NCBI GenBank assembly: GCA_029379385.1 | Contig: CM055614.1 | Coordinates: 18,519,994-18,583,993 of the forward strand | Source: Quillaja saponaria | Lineage: Eukaryota > Streptophyta > Magnoliopsida > Fabales > Quillajaceae | Direction of reading: 5' to 3' | Length of the DNA stretch: 64,000 bases | In this document: positions 36,201 through 50,070 of the stretch, piece after piece | Layout: each line of letters opens with the position of its first letter | How positions within the stretch are numbered: the stretch's first letter is position 1 | Notes under the pieces: generated by a model | Told to the model about the DNA's origin: nothing | The model's input: only the letters and a program-made list of their open reading frames with translations | Database searches by the model: none | Translations under genes and position numbers: made by a program

Positions 36201-39200
36201 CTAGAGAGGAGGGGGAATTCCTTAGACACCTTTGACCTTTAACCATGAAAGGAACTGATTAATGGCTGGTTGTCTCCCGGAGAGTTTCATGTTTTCGGTT
36301 AATGCTAATTTTAGTGATGTACTGATGTCCTGTGCGTTATGAAGTGGAGTTTTTGATGTAGTGCAATTTTGTCTATTTGGTACTCCTTTGTTTACCTTAC
36401 TGATTCCCCTGAATTTTGCCTTTTCTTACTTGCTCATTACCTTTGGAGAACTAAATTTCCTTTAAGGTTAAGGCTTTTTCTAGGTCAGCAGTCCTTGATA
36501 GGGTTAATACAAATGATTGGAAGTAAGGAGGACTAATAGGCAACTCCCCTGATGTTTTCCTGTAACGTGATTTCTAGTTGTGAAATAAACATCCACCTTG
36601 CCTGTTGGATATGCCACAATGTGATGCAGAACTTAAGGCAGAGGAATTATTGGAGCAACAAAACAGAAGCAAGAAGAAGAAAAAAAGCAAGTCGTAGGCT
36701 TAGGCTATAGGAAAAAAGCAATTCGTAGGCTTAGGCTTTAGTATTTTCTATTTAATAGGGGTTACCACTTTAGTATTTTATTAGAAGTTATCTTTTTTTT
36801 TTTTTTTTTTTTAATATTTCCTATTAATTAGAAGTTAGTCTTTTATTAGGAATCTTTGTTTGCTGAGCAAGTATCCTTAGTCTTTTAGGGTTTTTCCTAG
36901 CCTTTTATAAAAGACAGGCTTTGCTAGTTTGTAGCAGGCAGTTTTTATCATAAAAGTTTATACCTAAGGATGTTTTGATATTCTGCTGGTGGATTCCAAG
37001 TTTATTCCTTAAAGATTTAGTCTTGTGCTAATCTTTTCTAAGCTTAGTTTTATGCTAGCTTAGGTTCTTTCATAATTCTGCTGTTACAATGTTTTTCAAT
37101 GAAATATTGCAAACTATGAATATATATTTTACTTCTTTGTGAAGTTATCAAAATCAAATAAATTGCATATAACAGGAGAACATTAAATTTTAAATAAATA
37201 TTCAAAAGAATTAATTAATACCCATAAATCATAGCCCTATCTTTTTATTGAAAATCACAAACATAGTTTAACACATATAAATTAGATTTTTGGTTAGCCT
37301 CTTTTTAAATAATAGTTATTTTCCTGTTTGACATTAATGTTTTATTTGTATAAGATAATAATTCATTTCTTTTAAAATAATTGTATCTATATGCCCCAAT
37401 TGGTGTTGTGGAGCTAAGAAGAAATGGACTTTAATGCTTGTTTCAATATCAATTTTTTGGTTTTGAAGTTGGGTTCTCTCCATTGCCTGAACCTCGGCCA
37501 CTAAAGAATGAGGCTGTGAGAGATAGATGGAGAAAGAAGAAGGGTTATTAGCATGGTGAAGAGGGCTTATCTCCGTGAGTATGTAGTGACGATGGAGGAG
37601 GGAGTGAGGGTGATCACATATGAGGGAATTTAGTGAAGTGGGTGTTCAGGGGACATGGGAGTCGAAAGAATAAGGACAATTGGAGCTTCTAGCAAAACGC
37701 AACATAACACAGTTTTGGCGTTAGCTGACCTTTGTTTTTTTTTCTTTGACCTTTGTTTTTTTTTCTTTTTCCTTTCCAAAATCTGCTTTTAAAGCTTGAC
37801 AACGTGTTTGAATTCTACAAAGCACTTTTGGATAGCCAAATCTTGATGCCAAGCAGAGTCTATGATAATTTAATCACGAACAAAGTAGAGATAAAGATGC
37901 AAATGTGTGAGAGTGAGAGACAGTATTAGACTGTTTTGATCAGTGGAAGCCTGAGACTGACAGGGGTTGGATTGATTAGGAAAATATGACTGAAACAAAG
38001 AAAGTTGATTATATGGCTCATGTAGGCTGAATAATGAAAGAAATTGCAAGTGACAGGTCTCAATTAGTGTAGTTTTTCCCCTTAAGTTTTTACTGAATTA
38101 CCATTTAAGTTACATGGCTATTATAGTTCTGGAAGTAATGTTTTTGTTCCTTCAGAAGCAATGATGTGGAAACTTTTTATTGTTGATTTGCTCTTGTTTC
38201 ATTGTATATAGGGTGAATTTGCCAGGCACTGATTGGGTATTGGTCACTACTACTGATGGGAAAAAATATTACTACAACAACCAGACCAAGGTATGACTTA
38301 TTCCAAGTTCTGCTAAGTCAGGTTCTTCAATACCTGCTTCATCCCTATGAAAGTTTCTTTCATTGTGTTCTAATATTTTCAAAATTTAATTATTGCTAGT
38401 TCTTGTGCTAGTAGCATTCTAGGAAATGCAAGTTGTGTAAATGCCTTTTCTTTTTGTTTTTTGTTTTTGTTTTATGTTTGATTGGAAAGATTTTGTTAAA
38501 AATCACCAAGAGGCCATTACCTGGTGAAACGGTAGTACACATAGGAAATCTTTTATTTTGAAAAAGGAGGGCAAAATAATAACCAACAAAGATCAAGATC
38601 TCCAGCTATCACATTCTCTCTGATGGGTTTCTTGGCCATTCCCAATTCTGTGGGGGACTTGTCATCTTGAGGGATGGAGTGGGACAGGGGAAGACTGTTG
38701 TTGTGTGGAAGGCTGTACCAGGTTCTTTTAATATGGACCTTGTGGGTTAGATGAACTAAAAGGTTATTTTGCAGGTTGAGATGTTCAGGCTATATGAATG
38801 TTAAAATCCTTAACATCTTAGATAACCTTGTTTTTTGTTTTATTCAAGTTGAAGAAACACCAATGGAACTCCTGAATCCGAACTCCATAAAGAAGGCAAC
38901 ATTTTTCCAAAGAAGCTGTGAAGTCAAAGAATGACCCCTGGAAACACAAAACTCTTGTCATTATATTAGAAAGAACATCACAACAAATGCATGAGAAAGT
39001 ATTCTAATCTAGATTTTTTGAGTCTTTGCTCCTGTGGTTTGTGGCTCAAAACAATTGATATTTTGACGGCTTTAAGATTCTCAAGGGTCTTCTTTTCTAA
39101 TCACTTTGGAAATTGATTTTTAAAAATGTGAGATAGTGCTAAGTGGTTATTATAGCCCTTAATAGTAAAAATACAAGGAATAAATTTTCTTTTAATGCAG

Positions 39201-42200
39201 TGTCAATGAAAATAATGTTTTTCTGAACTATCTTTACCTTATAATTGATTTTACCTCTCATTTCACTCCATTGGGTCTCTTGTGGATTTCCTAGATAGTT
39301 TATGTTGTAATTTGTAGTTTCTGTTTTCTTGCTTTCGATGGGGTGTGTCTGTACCCATCTTGTGTACAAAGATTTTACTTGTTTAATAAATCATTACTTA
39401 TTAAAAAAAAAGAAAAAATCTACAGTTTATGAAGTATGAAATCTCAATTACAAATGAATAAAGATAAGATATAAGTACAAATCATGAGTTAAATGATTGG
39501 GATAGGGCTGTAACTCCTCGCCTAGAATATTCTAACTTCTAAGTGAGCCCTAATTCTGACCTGTGGCGGAGTGAGCCTAATAACATCTGTCCAAGGTCAT
39601 GACTTGTCCTTTCAACTTTCAATGACATTCCATTTTGGAAACTACAAATCCTGCCAAAGTTTGATGGTTCCTAGTACCTATCTGACATAAGCAGTTTCTA
39701 AAAATTATCTTAGCAAGGAACTTGAGAGGGTGTGGTTTTAAACAAAATTGAGATAAAAGAAAATATATGTATCAGTACATGGGTTGAGAATTCTTGTATT
39801 TGCTTGAACTGATAGAAAAGAGAGATGCCTGAGGTAGGAAGCTAGGTGGCTTAAGCAGCAAGAAGATGCCATGGATGGCACATGATCTTTGTGGGTTAGG
39901 GGAAGGATGAAGTGGCTTGATGATGGAGATGTGCCAATGATGGTTGAAATGGAAGAGCATGTACTTGCCTAGTTTGGATGATAATGGTTTGTTAGACTGT
40001 GATGAGGTTGAGGCTCTCGTGTAACCAATAAAGAGGATGAGACGGAATGATGCAATCCAACAAAATGGCGTATATGATCCATGTACTGACGAGCTGTGAA
40101 AATTCTACATATGTCAGTTGTTGATTGAAGAATCTGCTGAACATTTTACAAAATGATCCCTCTTCCTTCCCAAGAAGCCTCCCATTGCTCACCAAAGGCA
40201 TCAAAATGTCCTTTCCAAATATTCCAAGAAACAGAGCAGTGCAGTAATGATTGGCCGTTTGTTTCAAGCTATAAATTATATGGTAGAAACAAAAGGTTAT
40301 AATGCCCTTTCCAATCAACAAACCTGCAACAAATTGTTAGTTTAACCCTATTAAGGAGTGTAGACAAAACAAAAGCCTTAACCTTGGAGGGGATTGTAGC
40401 TTTTGAAAATGAATAGAAATAGAAATATGAACAAGAAGCACCTAAAGGGACTTACAAGAACAGAGCCCTGAGTTCTGAATGGTCCAAGATCATTTTTCTT
40501 TAAAGTATGAATTCTAGGGAAATAACATGAATCAAGCATGATAATAAGACTAGAGGCCTCTCTGCCATTCCAACTTCTTCAAAAGAAAGAAAAGGAAATC
40601 TATAAACTTTTGGTTGCAACAGAAGAGCAGAAACTATACTGTTTGCAGAATCTGTGTAGATGTTCAAATTGCCTATGATTTACCCATGTATTGTTTGAAA
40701 GAGATTCCATGGCTATTTTATCAATCTCTAATTGTTCTAATTAGAAGGCTGTTGTAGTTTAAATGCAATTATTTGAATGAATAGTCTATTTCTTTTAATT
40801 TCTTTATATGCTTGTTATGATATCAATTTCATTGCAATTTCCTTTATATCAGACAAGCAGCTGGCAAATTCCAAGTGAGGTGACAGAAATGAGAAGGAAG
40901 CAGGACAGTGATGTCCCTCAAGAATACTCACCTCCAATTCCAAATGCTAATGTATCGGCTGACAGAGGATCTGGTCTGGCTAGTTTGAATGCTCCTGCCA
41001 TTAGCACTGGTGGTCGTGATGCTATAACTCTTAGATCCTCTGGTGTGCAAGGCTCTTCCTCTGCCCTTGATTTGATCAAGAAGAAGTTGCAGGACTCTGG
41101 AACTCCTGTTACTCCCTCTCCAGTTTCATTACCATCAGGAACAACAGCTTCTGAGCTGAATGGCTCAAGAGTAGCTGAGCCTACAGCTAAGGGTCTGCAA
41201 AGTGAGAACAGCAAAGATAGAATAAAAGATGCTAATGGTGATGGTAATATGTCTGACACCTCATCTGATTCCGAAGATGCAGATAGTGGACCATCAAAGG
41301 AGGAGTGTATCACTAAATTTAAGGTATATTTGTTGCTTTTTTTTTTTAAATCTGTCAGAAAATTCACAAACCATAAAAATATTATGTGGTGTGTCCTATG
41401 AACTGCAACTTAAGACAATCTTCCTTTGTCTTTCTCTGTTTTCTTTATGGTTCTTATTTTGGCCCTCTCATTTTCGAGGATTTCATTTCTTCATGAGTCT
41501 GTTCTCATTGTTCAAGTTGCGGGCTATGTGGTTTACCATATTGGTATAAATGGTTGGCATTAATTTCTTGGGAAAAGTAATGATAAGTCATACTATACCA
41601 TTAATGTTATGAATAATTACTATAATAATTTTATATGATCAATAAGTCCTAATTTAAAAAATCATATCTTCAAAAAGTCCTTAAATAATTGTAATTCCTG
41701 TACTACTGTATCTTTTATTTCCTTTTCTTTAATTTTGTTTCTTCGTATTTAATTTGGACATGATTTTTATGGTTAATGATATATATATATATTTTATTTT
41801 ATTTTGCATCAGACATGATTCCTTTTATTATTATTATTATTATAATTTTAAATTTTGAAGCTAGCCTTTCGACAAGTTTAGAAAAAAATATTTTCCATTC
41901 TCAATTTACTGCAATTTAATTTTTAAAAGTAATACTTTTATAAATGAAATATTCTTTTTTAAAAGTGAGTTGGACTTTGGAGTTGTATTTTGCAGAAATG
42001 ATATCTTTATTGGAGTTGCTTCCAATTAAACTTAAGATAAATAATGTTCTTATAAAAATAATTATTTTCACTGTTCAAGAATGATTTAGACTCTTATACT
42101 TGTATTTAATGAAAATTATACCTTTCTAAACAAAATTTTAACAAGAATTATCAACTAAAGGGTAAAATTAAAACTATATGCATTGTTATGAAGTAAAAGG

Positions 42201-45200
42201 ACTTATTTAACTCAACTCAACTAAGCTTGAAATCTCAAATTAGTTAGGGCTGGCACACATATCTCATGTCTAAACCAAAATGGTGAATAGCCTTGTCTTT
42301 GATTAGTATTTTATTGTTATGGTATAATTTTGTTATATTTGAGATGGCATGTAGGGGAAGGTTTTTGAGTTTTTCATTTTTCTTATATATTTTTGTTGAA
42401 AATGATATGTGTGACTGTGAACTTTTTACTTCTTGAAGCAATTTCAAATTTATACATAAATGCTAACTATTTAATATGTTTATCATGACCATGCCCACGA
42501 ATTTTATAGGAGATGCTTAAGGAACGAGGTGTGGCACCATTCTCAAAGTGGGAGAAAGAACTGCCGAAGATAGTGTTTGATCCTCGTTTTAAGGTTTGTT
42601 GAGTCTAAAGATTATGAATTACTTTGTTCGGGATTTAGTGGCCTATCCTACAACTGGAACTCCTATAAACAGGTTGGTCTGGATATATATGTATTTGCTA
42701 ACATTTTTAAATAGTGGACTTTTTTTGTTAGTTAAGTGATTCTGATAGTTCTAATAGGCTGTATTATGTGTCTTGAGTGATATCTGTGTGCTTCTAATGT
42801 AATGTTGGCAGTTGTCTTATTGAAACAAGGTGTGCTTCCTGATTTGGAGGAGTTTTGATGGAAAATCTCCTTTATACCTTATTCCATCTCTTGGATTTTT
42901 CATTGGCTATGGTGTTTTCACATTCCCTTCTCTGTCGGCTTATTTTATAATTGGTTCCCCTGTCAGGGTCCAGGGATTTTGTTGGCCAATGCCCATTTAG
43001 TATTTGGTGGATTCTGTGTCTAAATTCAGAATGATAAGGCAATAGTAACCAAAAGTCCTAATTTCAGATTCCAAAAAAGTCAAGATAATTTCACATGATC
43101 TGTAAATCCTACTTTTAACTTTTTCTTCGAAATAAGTTCTTTTACCAATAATAATAGTATATAGTATGGATTTTACCCTAGTTAGCAAGCCATCAAGTTT
43201 TAGTTTCTCACCAAAAAAATAAACTCTTTTTAAAAAACAAACTTTAACTTTTTTAACAAAATTATTTGTCTTAAACTTTATTTTCTCTCTATTACTTTTT
43301 TTTTTTAATTTTAAACTTCAACCATTTTTAATTATTGTAAATTTAAGTAATTAAAACTTTATTTTTAATTTTTTAATGGAACATGATTTTATATTTTTAT
43401 TATCATCTTTTTAATTTAGATTTCATTCGTAATTTATTGATTTTTGGAGAGAAATGAAAATTTGATGGTTTGATAACTAAAGATTAAAATTAGTACTATA
43501 TATATTATTAATGGGTAAAATGACTTATTTTGAAGAAAAAGTTATAAGTAGGATTTATTAATCTTGTTAAATTATTTTAGGACTTTTTTAGAATCTAAAA
43601 TTTGAAATAGGACTTTTTGTTAGTTTTACCAAATAAAAATTAGTTCCATAATTACGGAGACATTTCATATATGTATCTTGTTGTGTTTTGAGCATATGTG
43701 TCTGGTATGCGTACTTTATATGTCAGGAATGTAACTATCTTTGCCTCATAGCTGTCAAAGGATGCTTAAGAACAAGAATCCTGCTATTGCAGGGGACATA
43801 ATATAAATACTATGCCATAGGGCACTGATTTCCTTATGACCAACCTACCGTAGCCTAAAAACAGGACAATTTAGAGATTAGCATTGATACCTTTTTCTTA
43901 TTTTGTATTACTTAGTTTTATACTTTTCAATGATGCTGTGCAAATTAGATCTTCAGTTGTGAATTGTATAATGCATGCTAGGAAAGAAATTAGGAATTCA
44001 AACTAAGAATTTTTTCCTTCTAAGTTAGGAATTTATATTGTACTATCTTTTTTACACTCTGGATTATCCGTTTCATTGCAGGCTATTCCAAGTTATTCTG
44101 CCAGGAGATCCTTGTTTGAGCATTATGTTAAAAATCGTGCGGAGGAGGAACGGAAGGAGAAGCGTGCAGCTCAGAAGGCTGCAATAGAGGGATTTAAGCA
44201 GTTACTCGATCAGGCGTCAGAGGTTTCTATAAATTGGCTTGAATTGAAGCTCATATATTATGCTAATATTTATTATCAGAACTTTTTTGCTCAAGAACTT
44301 GGGACTGTCTAATAATTATAGATCATCATCTGATTTTCAGGATATTAATCACAAAACCGATTATCAAGCTTTTAGAAAGAAATGGGGAAATGATCCGAGA
44401 TTTGAGGCATTGGACCGCAAGGAGCGAGAGCAGTTGTTGAATGAAAGGTACCAGTTATAATTTTAAACTAGATGTTAGATTGAGTTTTGCATGTGACCTG
44501 TGATGTTAACTGGCATCCATAGTCTATAGATCACTTTTCAGTTCTTAGTTGTTCCCTATGGCACATTAATGCAGGATACATGTGGAGTAAGGAGGGGAGA
44601 TATGGTAGAGAAGAGAAAGTAATTAGAAAGAAAAGAGGGAGGGGTAAAAGAAAAAGATCCATAACTTGATCGAATGTTCAAGAACTAAGATTAAATACAG
44701 ATTAAAGCATATGCCTTTTGATGGAGAACAAAGACATAATGATTATGTTATTATTTGTAATTCTTAATTTTTATTTAATTGTAACATTAGTTTTAGGGTT
44801 TATATAATTTGGGGATTGGTGTTTTCAACTTGGATCTGGTGACTTAGGGTTTTATTATATGATTACTTGGGTATTATTTTTAGGTTTAGTAATGTCAGGG
44901 TTATATTAGTTACCTATGTAAGGGTGTATTATATGGTTTAAGTGAAGACTTCATCATTGAGATTATGAGATTGTTTTAAGTTTTCCTAGAGGCCATATTC
45001 CTTTACCCTTTCCCTAGTTTCTCTCTCTATTTCATCTTTATTTCTCCAGAGTCTATCATCCCTATTCTCCCTCTTGGTGCTTTCAATGGAAAACTTCAAA
45101 TGCTGATGCTAGTGACCTTACTTCAGCATCACGTGTTCCTAAATATAACAAAGCCTAATAACCTAAAATTCTATCTATTAACCCAAAATCCTGAAGTTAC

Positions 45201-48200
45201 TGAACTCTAACCCTGACAAACATGGTTACTAAAATTAAGTTAGTAGCCTAATTGAGATCAATATCAGAACTATTATCTAAATCTATCATATTTGTCGTAT
45301 CAAGAATTGAAATCCTGATTTTTGAGAATTGAGAATTGAGATTTGAGAATTGAATCAAATAGTAAAATTCGGTATAAATTTTCAAATTAGTTAGGCATCC
45401 AACATTTGCACATTAGTTAGTTTCTAAGCTATGGGGAGGAGAAGTGAAGTTTTCTCCTTCTTTTAGTTGTTATAAGTATTAAATTTCTTGTTTTAAAGGA
45501 AGAATACAAAAAGACAAGAAGTATTTTAGCCTTGAATTCCTACATAAGAAAACCATTTATACCAAACTCCATGTTTTAATATCATATAAACTAAAAAGTT
45601 CAAGAAAGGTTTGATATCCTAACTATACTAGTTAAATCATGAACCCAAAAAAATGGTTTTTACCCGAACATGAAGAAAACAGGAAAGTAAAAATCTTGGA
45701 GAATATCATAGTAAAAAGCAAGTCCCAGTGACAAAAAAAATATTCAAAATAAATAAATTATTTTCAATAAAAATAAGAATACAAGTTCAATGATCAAGGT
45801 ATTTTCTTTGTTTGCTAAGACGAATATGTTATGAAACATAGAAGCCCAAGAGAATTTGTAAGCCACTTACCTTTGGAAGCTTTTAGGTACGAAAGAGACT
45901 TGCCAGGTGCAACCTTCTGAATTACTCTTCAAATGCTTCAATTTTGTTTGGGTTTCTCTCAAACATCGACAGAAGTGTGTGTGTATGGTATTAAAGGTTC
46001 CTCACAAAAAAACAAGAATTTTTTTTTTTTCTTTTTTTGCGTTTTCAGATTTCATTTGGGTTGTGCTCGTAGATAAGGGCATGATTAGGGATGGAGTTTT
46101 CGGGTTTAGGAGGTACCCGATCTATAGGCTCCATTTATTAAGCCCTATTGGGATTTGGGATATAGGTGCCTACTTATAAAAGGGCCGAGTTTGAAATTTT
46201 GATGACACAACGGAATTATGAAAGAACCTAGGCTAGCATAAAACTAAGTTTAGAAAAGATTAGCACAAGACTAAATTTGATGACACAACGGAATTATGAA
46301 AGAACCTAGGCTAGCATAAAACTAAGTTTAGAAAAGATTAGCACAAGACTAAATTTTTAAAGAATAAATTGGAATTCACCAGCAGAATATCAAAACACCC
46401 TTAGGTATAATATTTTATGATAAAAATTGCCTGCTACAAACTAGCAAAGCCTGTCTTTTATAAAAGGCTAGGAAAAATCCTAAAAGAATAAGGATACTTG
46501 CTCAGCAAGCAAAGATTTCTAATAAAGAGTAATTCCTAATTAATAGAAAATATTAAAAAAATAATAATAATAACTTATAACAAAATACTAACTCCTAATA
46601 AAATACTAAAGTTGTAACTCTTATTAAATAGAAAATACTAAAGCCTAAGCCTACGACGTGCTTTTTTTCTTTGTCTTGCTTCTGTTTTGTTGCTCCAGGA
46701 ATTCTTCTGCCTTAAGTTCTGCATCAGTCTCCTCCACTTGGAAAGAACTCGTCCTTGAGTTAATGTGATAAAGAGGTTCCTCTTCAGCATAAAACTCGTA
46801 TAAATCAGCCACCTTGTTAAGCTCACCAGACTCTTGCTTAATCATAAAATGAAACTTTTGCAAATAAGCTAACCACCTAGCATGTATATTGCTCAAGTGT
46901 TTTTGACTATTGATAAATTTCAAGGCTTGATGGTCAGTGTAAAGGATGAATTCCTTTTGTACTAAATAATGTTTGCAATGCCTCAATGTCCTCACAATAG
47001 CATAAAATTCCTTATCGTAGGTAATCCACTTTCATCTAGATTCACTTAATTTTTCACTGAAGAAAGCCACTGGTTTGTTATTCTGAGATAAAATAGCCTC
47101 AATTCCAATACCACGAACATCACATTCAACCTCAAACAAGGCTTCAAAATTAGGTAAAGCTAACACAGGAGCTGTACATAGCTTTTCCTTAATTAAAACA
47201 AAACTCCTTTCAACTTCTTTATTCTAATCAAAGTTCCATTTCTTCAAACAATTAGTTATTGGGGCCATGATAGAGCTGAAATATTTAATAAATCTTTGAT
47301 AAAATGTAGCTAAACCATGAAAAGACTGTACCTCACTCACTGTTTTTGGAGCTGGCCATTCCCGGATAGCCTTAATCTTGTCCTCATCAACATATATGCC
47401 TTCAGAACTCATTATATACCCCAGGAACAGTAGCTTATCAGTAAAAAAAATACACTTCAATTTTATTTAGAGCTTATTCCATTGTAAAATTTTCAGCACT
47501 TCTCTAAGATGCTTTAGATGATCCTCTTTTGATTTACTATATATCAAAATGTCATCAAAATAAACCACAACAAATCTGTTAATGAAAGGCTTCAACACTT
47601 GATTCATTATCTCATGAAAGTACTAGGAGCATTGGATAATCCAAATGGCATAACCAACCACTCATACAAGCCTTCTTTAGTTTTAAATGCAGTTTTCCAT
47701 TCATCCCCAGGTCTAATCTTTGTTTGATGATAACCACTTCGCAAATCAATCTTTGAAAAACTTTGGAACCATGCAATTGATCAAGCATATCCTCAAGGCG
47801 TGGAATAGGAAATCTATACCTCACTGTGATCTTGTTTATGAGCGGCTATCAACATACATCCTCCAATTGCCATCTTTCTTTGGTGTGAGCAATGCAGGGA
47901 CTGCACAAGGACTCATACTCTCACGGATCAAGCCTTTCTTATGCAATTCTTTGACCTTCTCCCTTAATACCTTACTTTCTCTAGGATTCATGCGATAATG
48001 AGGTAAATGAGGAAGCTTAGCACCTGGAACAAGATCTATATGGTGCTGGATATCTCTCATTGGAGGCAACTCATCAAGTAAATCAGATTGTATTAGGTTT
48101 GAAAAGTCTTCCAATAATGGTTGCACCACTCTAGGCACTTCACTATCGTCTTCTTCTTTGCCCAACAACACTTCCTTAACTACAACAGTAAGGACTTTTT

Positions 48201-50028
48201 TTGCTTAATTCACTGTTCTTTCAAATTCTCCCTTGGTTTTGGCAATAGATACTAAAGTTTTACCCTCTACTTTAGAAGTTTTAGGTAGTTCTTGAGTCTC
48301 TATTGTCGGCCTCATAGCAATCTTGTGACCATTTCATGTGAATAGGTAGACATTATCTCTCCCTATATGCATAACATCCACATCATATTGTCAAGGTCTA
48401 CCCAATAATACATGGCTAGCATCCATGTCAACAACATCACACAAAACTTTGTCTTTATAATACCTCCCAATGGAAATTGGTATTAAACAAGTATTGGTTA
48501 CCCTTACAGAGGATCCTTTTTTTATCCAACCAATGGAATATGGTTATGGATAAGTTTCTGTAGGTAGCTTCATATGGTCCACGAATTGTTTGGCAACTAT
48601 ATTCTCTCCACTACCATTATCAACTATCACTTTGCACACTTTTCTTCCAATAGTGCAGAAAATTTAAAGATGTTCATCCTCTAGGGTGGTTCTTCTTCTG
48701 TAGGAGTATGCAACAACCTTCTAACAACATACACATACTTCTCTCCTATTTCAGCAGCAACTTCAGCCCATTATATTCTTCAATTTCATCAATATCCTTC
48801 TATAAATTCCTTTCATTCTTTACTAGATTTACCCTCCTTCTCTCGGGACAGTTATTGGACAGATGTCCAGGCTATCTATACCTAAAACAAACCCCAATCT
48901 TCCTCCATTGTCTCATGAGACTCTTCCCCCTTCTTTGTCTATCCCTTTGCAAATTCTCCCACCATACAACTGCCCCTCTTTTAAGCTTGAATGCTACTGT
49001 TTTGACTAGTTTCTCTTCTGATACTTCCATCATCTCACCAAATCTCTCAACCTTGCATAACCAATCAAGAAAGCCTTTCATATTTAAATTTCCATTGAAG
49101 CTTGGAATCTCAGCTTTCACTCTATAGTCTTCAAACTCTCTATTCCTTCTTCCTTGTTGCTGCCCATAATATCCATACCCTCCTACCTCTTCATCTAAAT
49201 CTCCTCCTTGGAAATCTAGTTGGACAAGTGCTGGAATTTGTTGGACAGGTGCTTGGTTTTGCCTATTTTGCATAGGTCTTTGAGGCACTCGCCTATTAAT
49301 AGGTTGCTCCATTGGTGGGGCCACTCCCCTTTCTTGTTCCCTATTAATTGCTATTGCTCTTCCATTAAAATCAACCCTCAACTATTTTAGAACCCCCAAA
49401 ATCTAGTTTATTGGCCCTTGAATAGTCTCAGTTACTTCTTTTTGTACATCTCGGGTTTCATTGATTGCTTGCCAAATATCCTCTAACCCACGATCCCTGT
49501 TTTCGTTGGCCATTCAGTCAAGAAAGCTGCTCTGATACCAACTGACAAAGCGGAATTATGAAAGAACGTAAGCTAGCATAAAACTAAGTTTAAAAAAGAT
49601 TAGCACAAGACTGAATCTTTAAAGAATAAACTGGAATCCACTAGCAGAATATCAAAATACCCTTAAATATAAACTTTTATGATAAAAACTGCCTCCTACA
49701 AACTAACAAAGCCTGTTTTTTATAAAAGGCTAGGAAAAATCCTAAAAGACTAAGGATACTTGCTCAGCAAGCAAAGATTCTTGATAAAAGAGTAACTCCT
49801 AATTAATAGGAAATATTAAAAAAAGAAGAAGGTAACTTCTAATAAAATACTAACTCCTAATAAAATACTAAAGTGGTAACTCTTATTAAATAGAAAATAT
49901 TAAAGCCTAAGCTTACGACTTGCTTTTTTCTTCTTCTTGCTTCTGTTTTGTTGCTCCAGGAATTCTTCTGCCTTAAGTTCTGCATCATTTGACCCTTGGG
50001 TATATCCACTACTCACTGCTTGGTTATT

Positions 50029-50070
<42 letters not shown>

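Larger units (their letters stand above)
46203..49987 (-). mobile_element. Ty3/gypsy LTR retrotransposon, internally deleted, in PRP40C intron 10
   Basis: Complete outer structure on the - strand: 5' LTR 49543-49987, tRNA-iMet-type primer site at 49529-49540, gag, protease, RT and RNase H, a polypurine tract at 46727-46738, and 3' LTR 46281-46726, extended by a duplicated 78 bp to 46203. Perfect 5-bp duplications TTTGA lie at 46198-46202 and 49988-49992. Only 3785 bp long, it lacks the integrase. The two LTRs differ at roughly 35-40 positions by my eye count over about 445 bp, so the insertion is old. It lies antisense to PRP40C, whose exons 10 and 11 sit on either side. Confidence 0.9.

Noticed and set aside
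40918..41367. 149-residue open frame antisense to PRP40C exon 7
   Set aside because: Shadow of the Ser-rich exon; the + strand frame joins its neighbours in phase and the antisense one has no family match I know.
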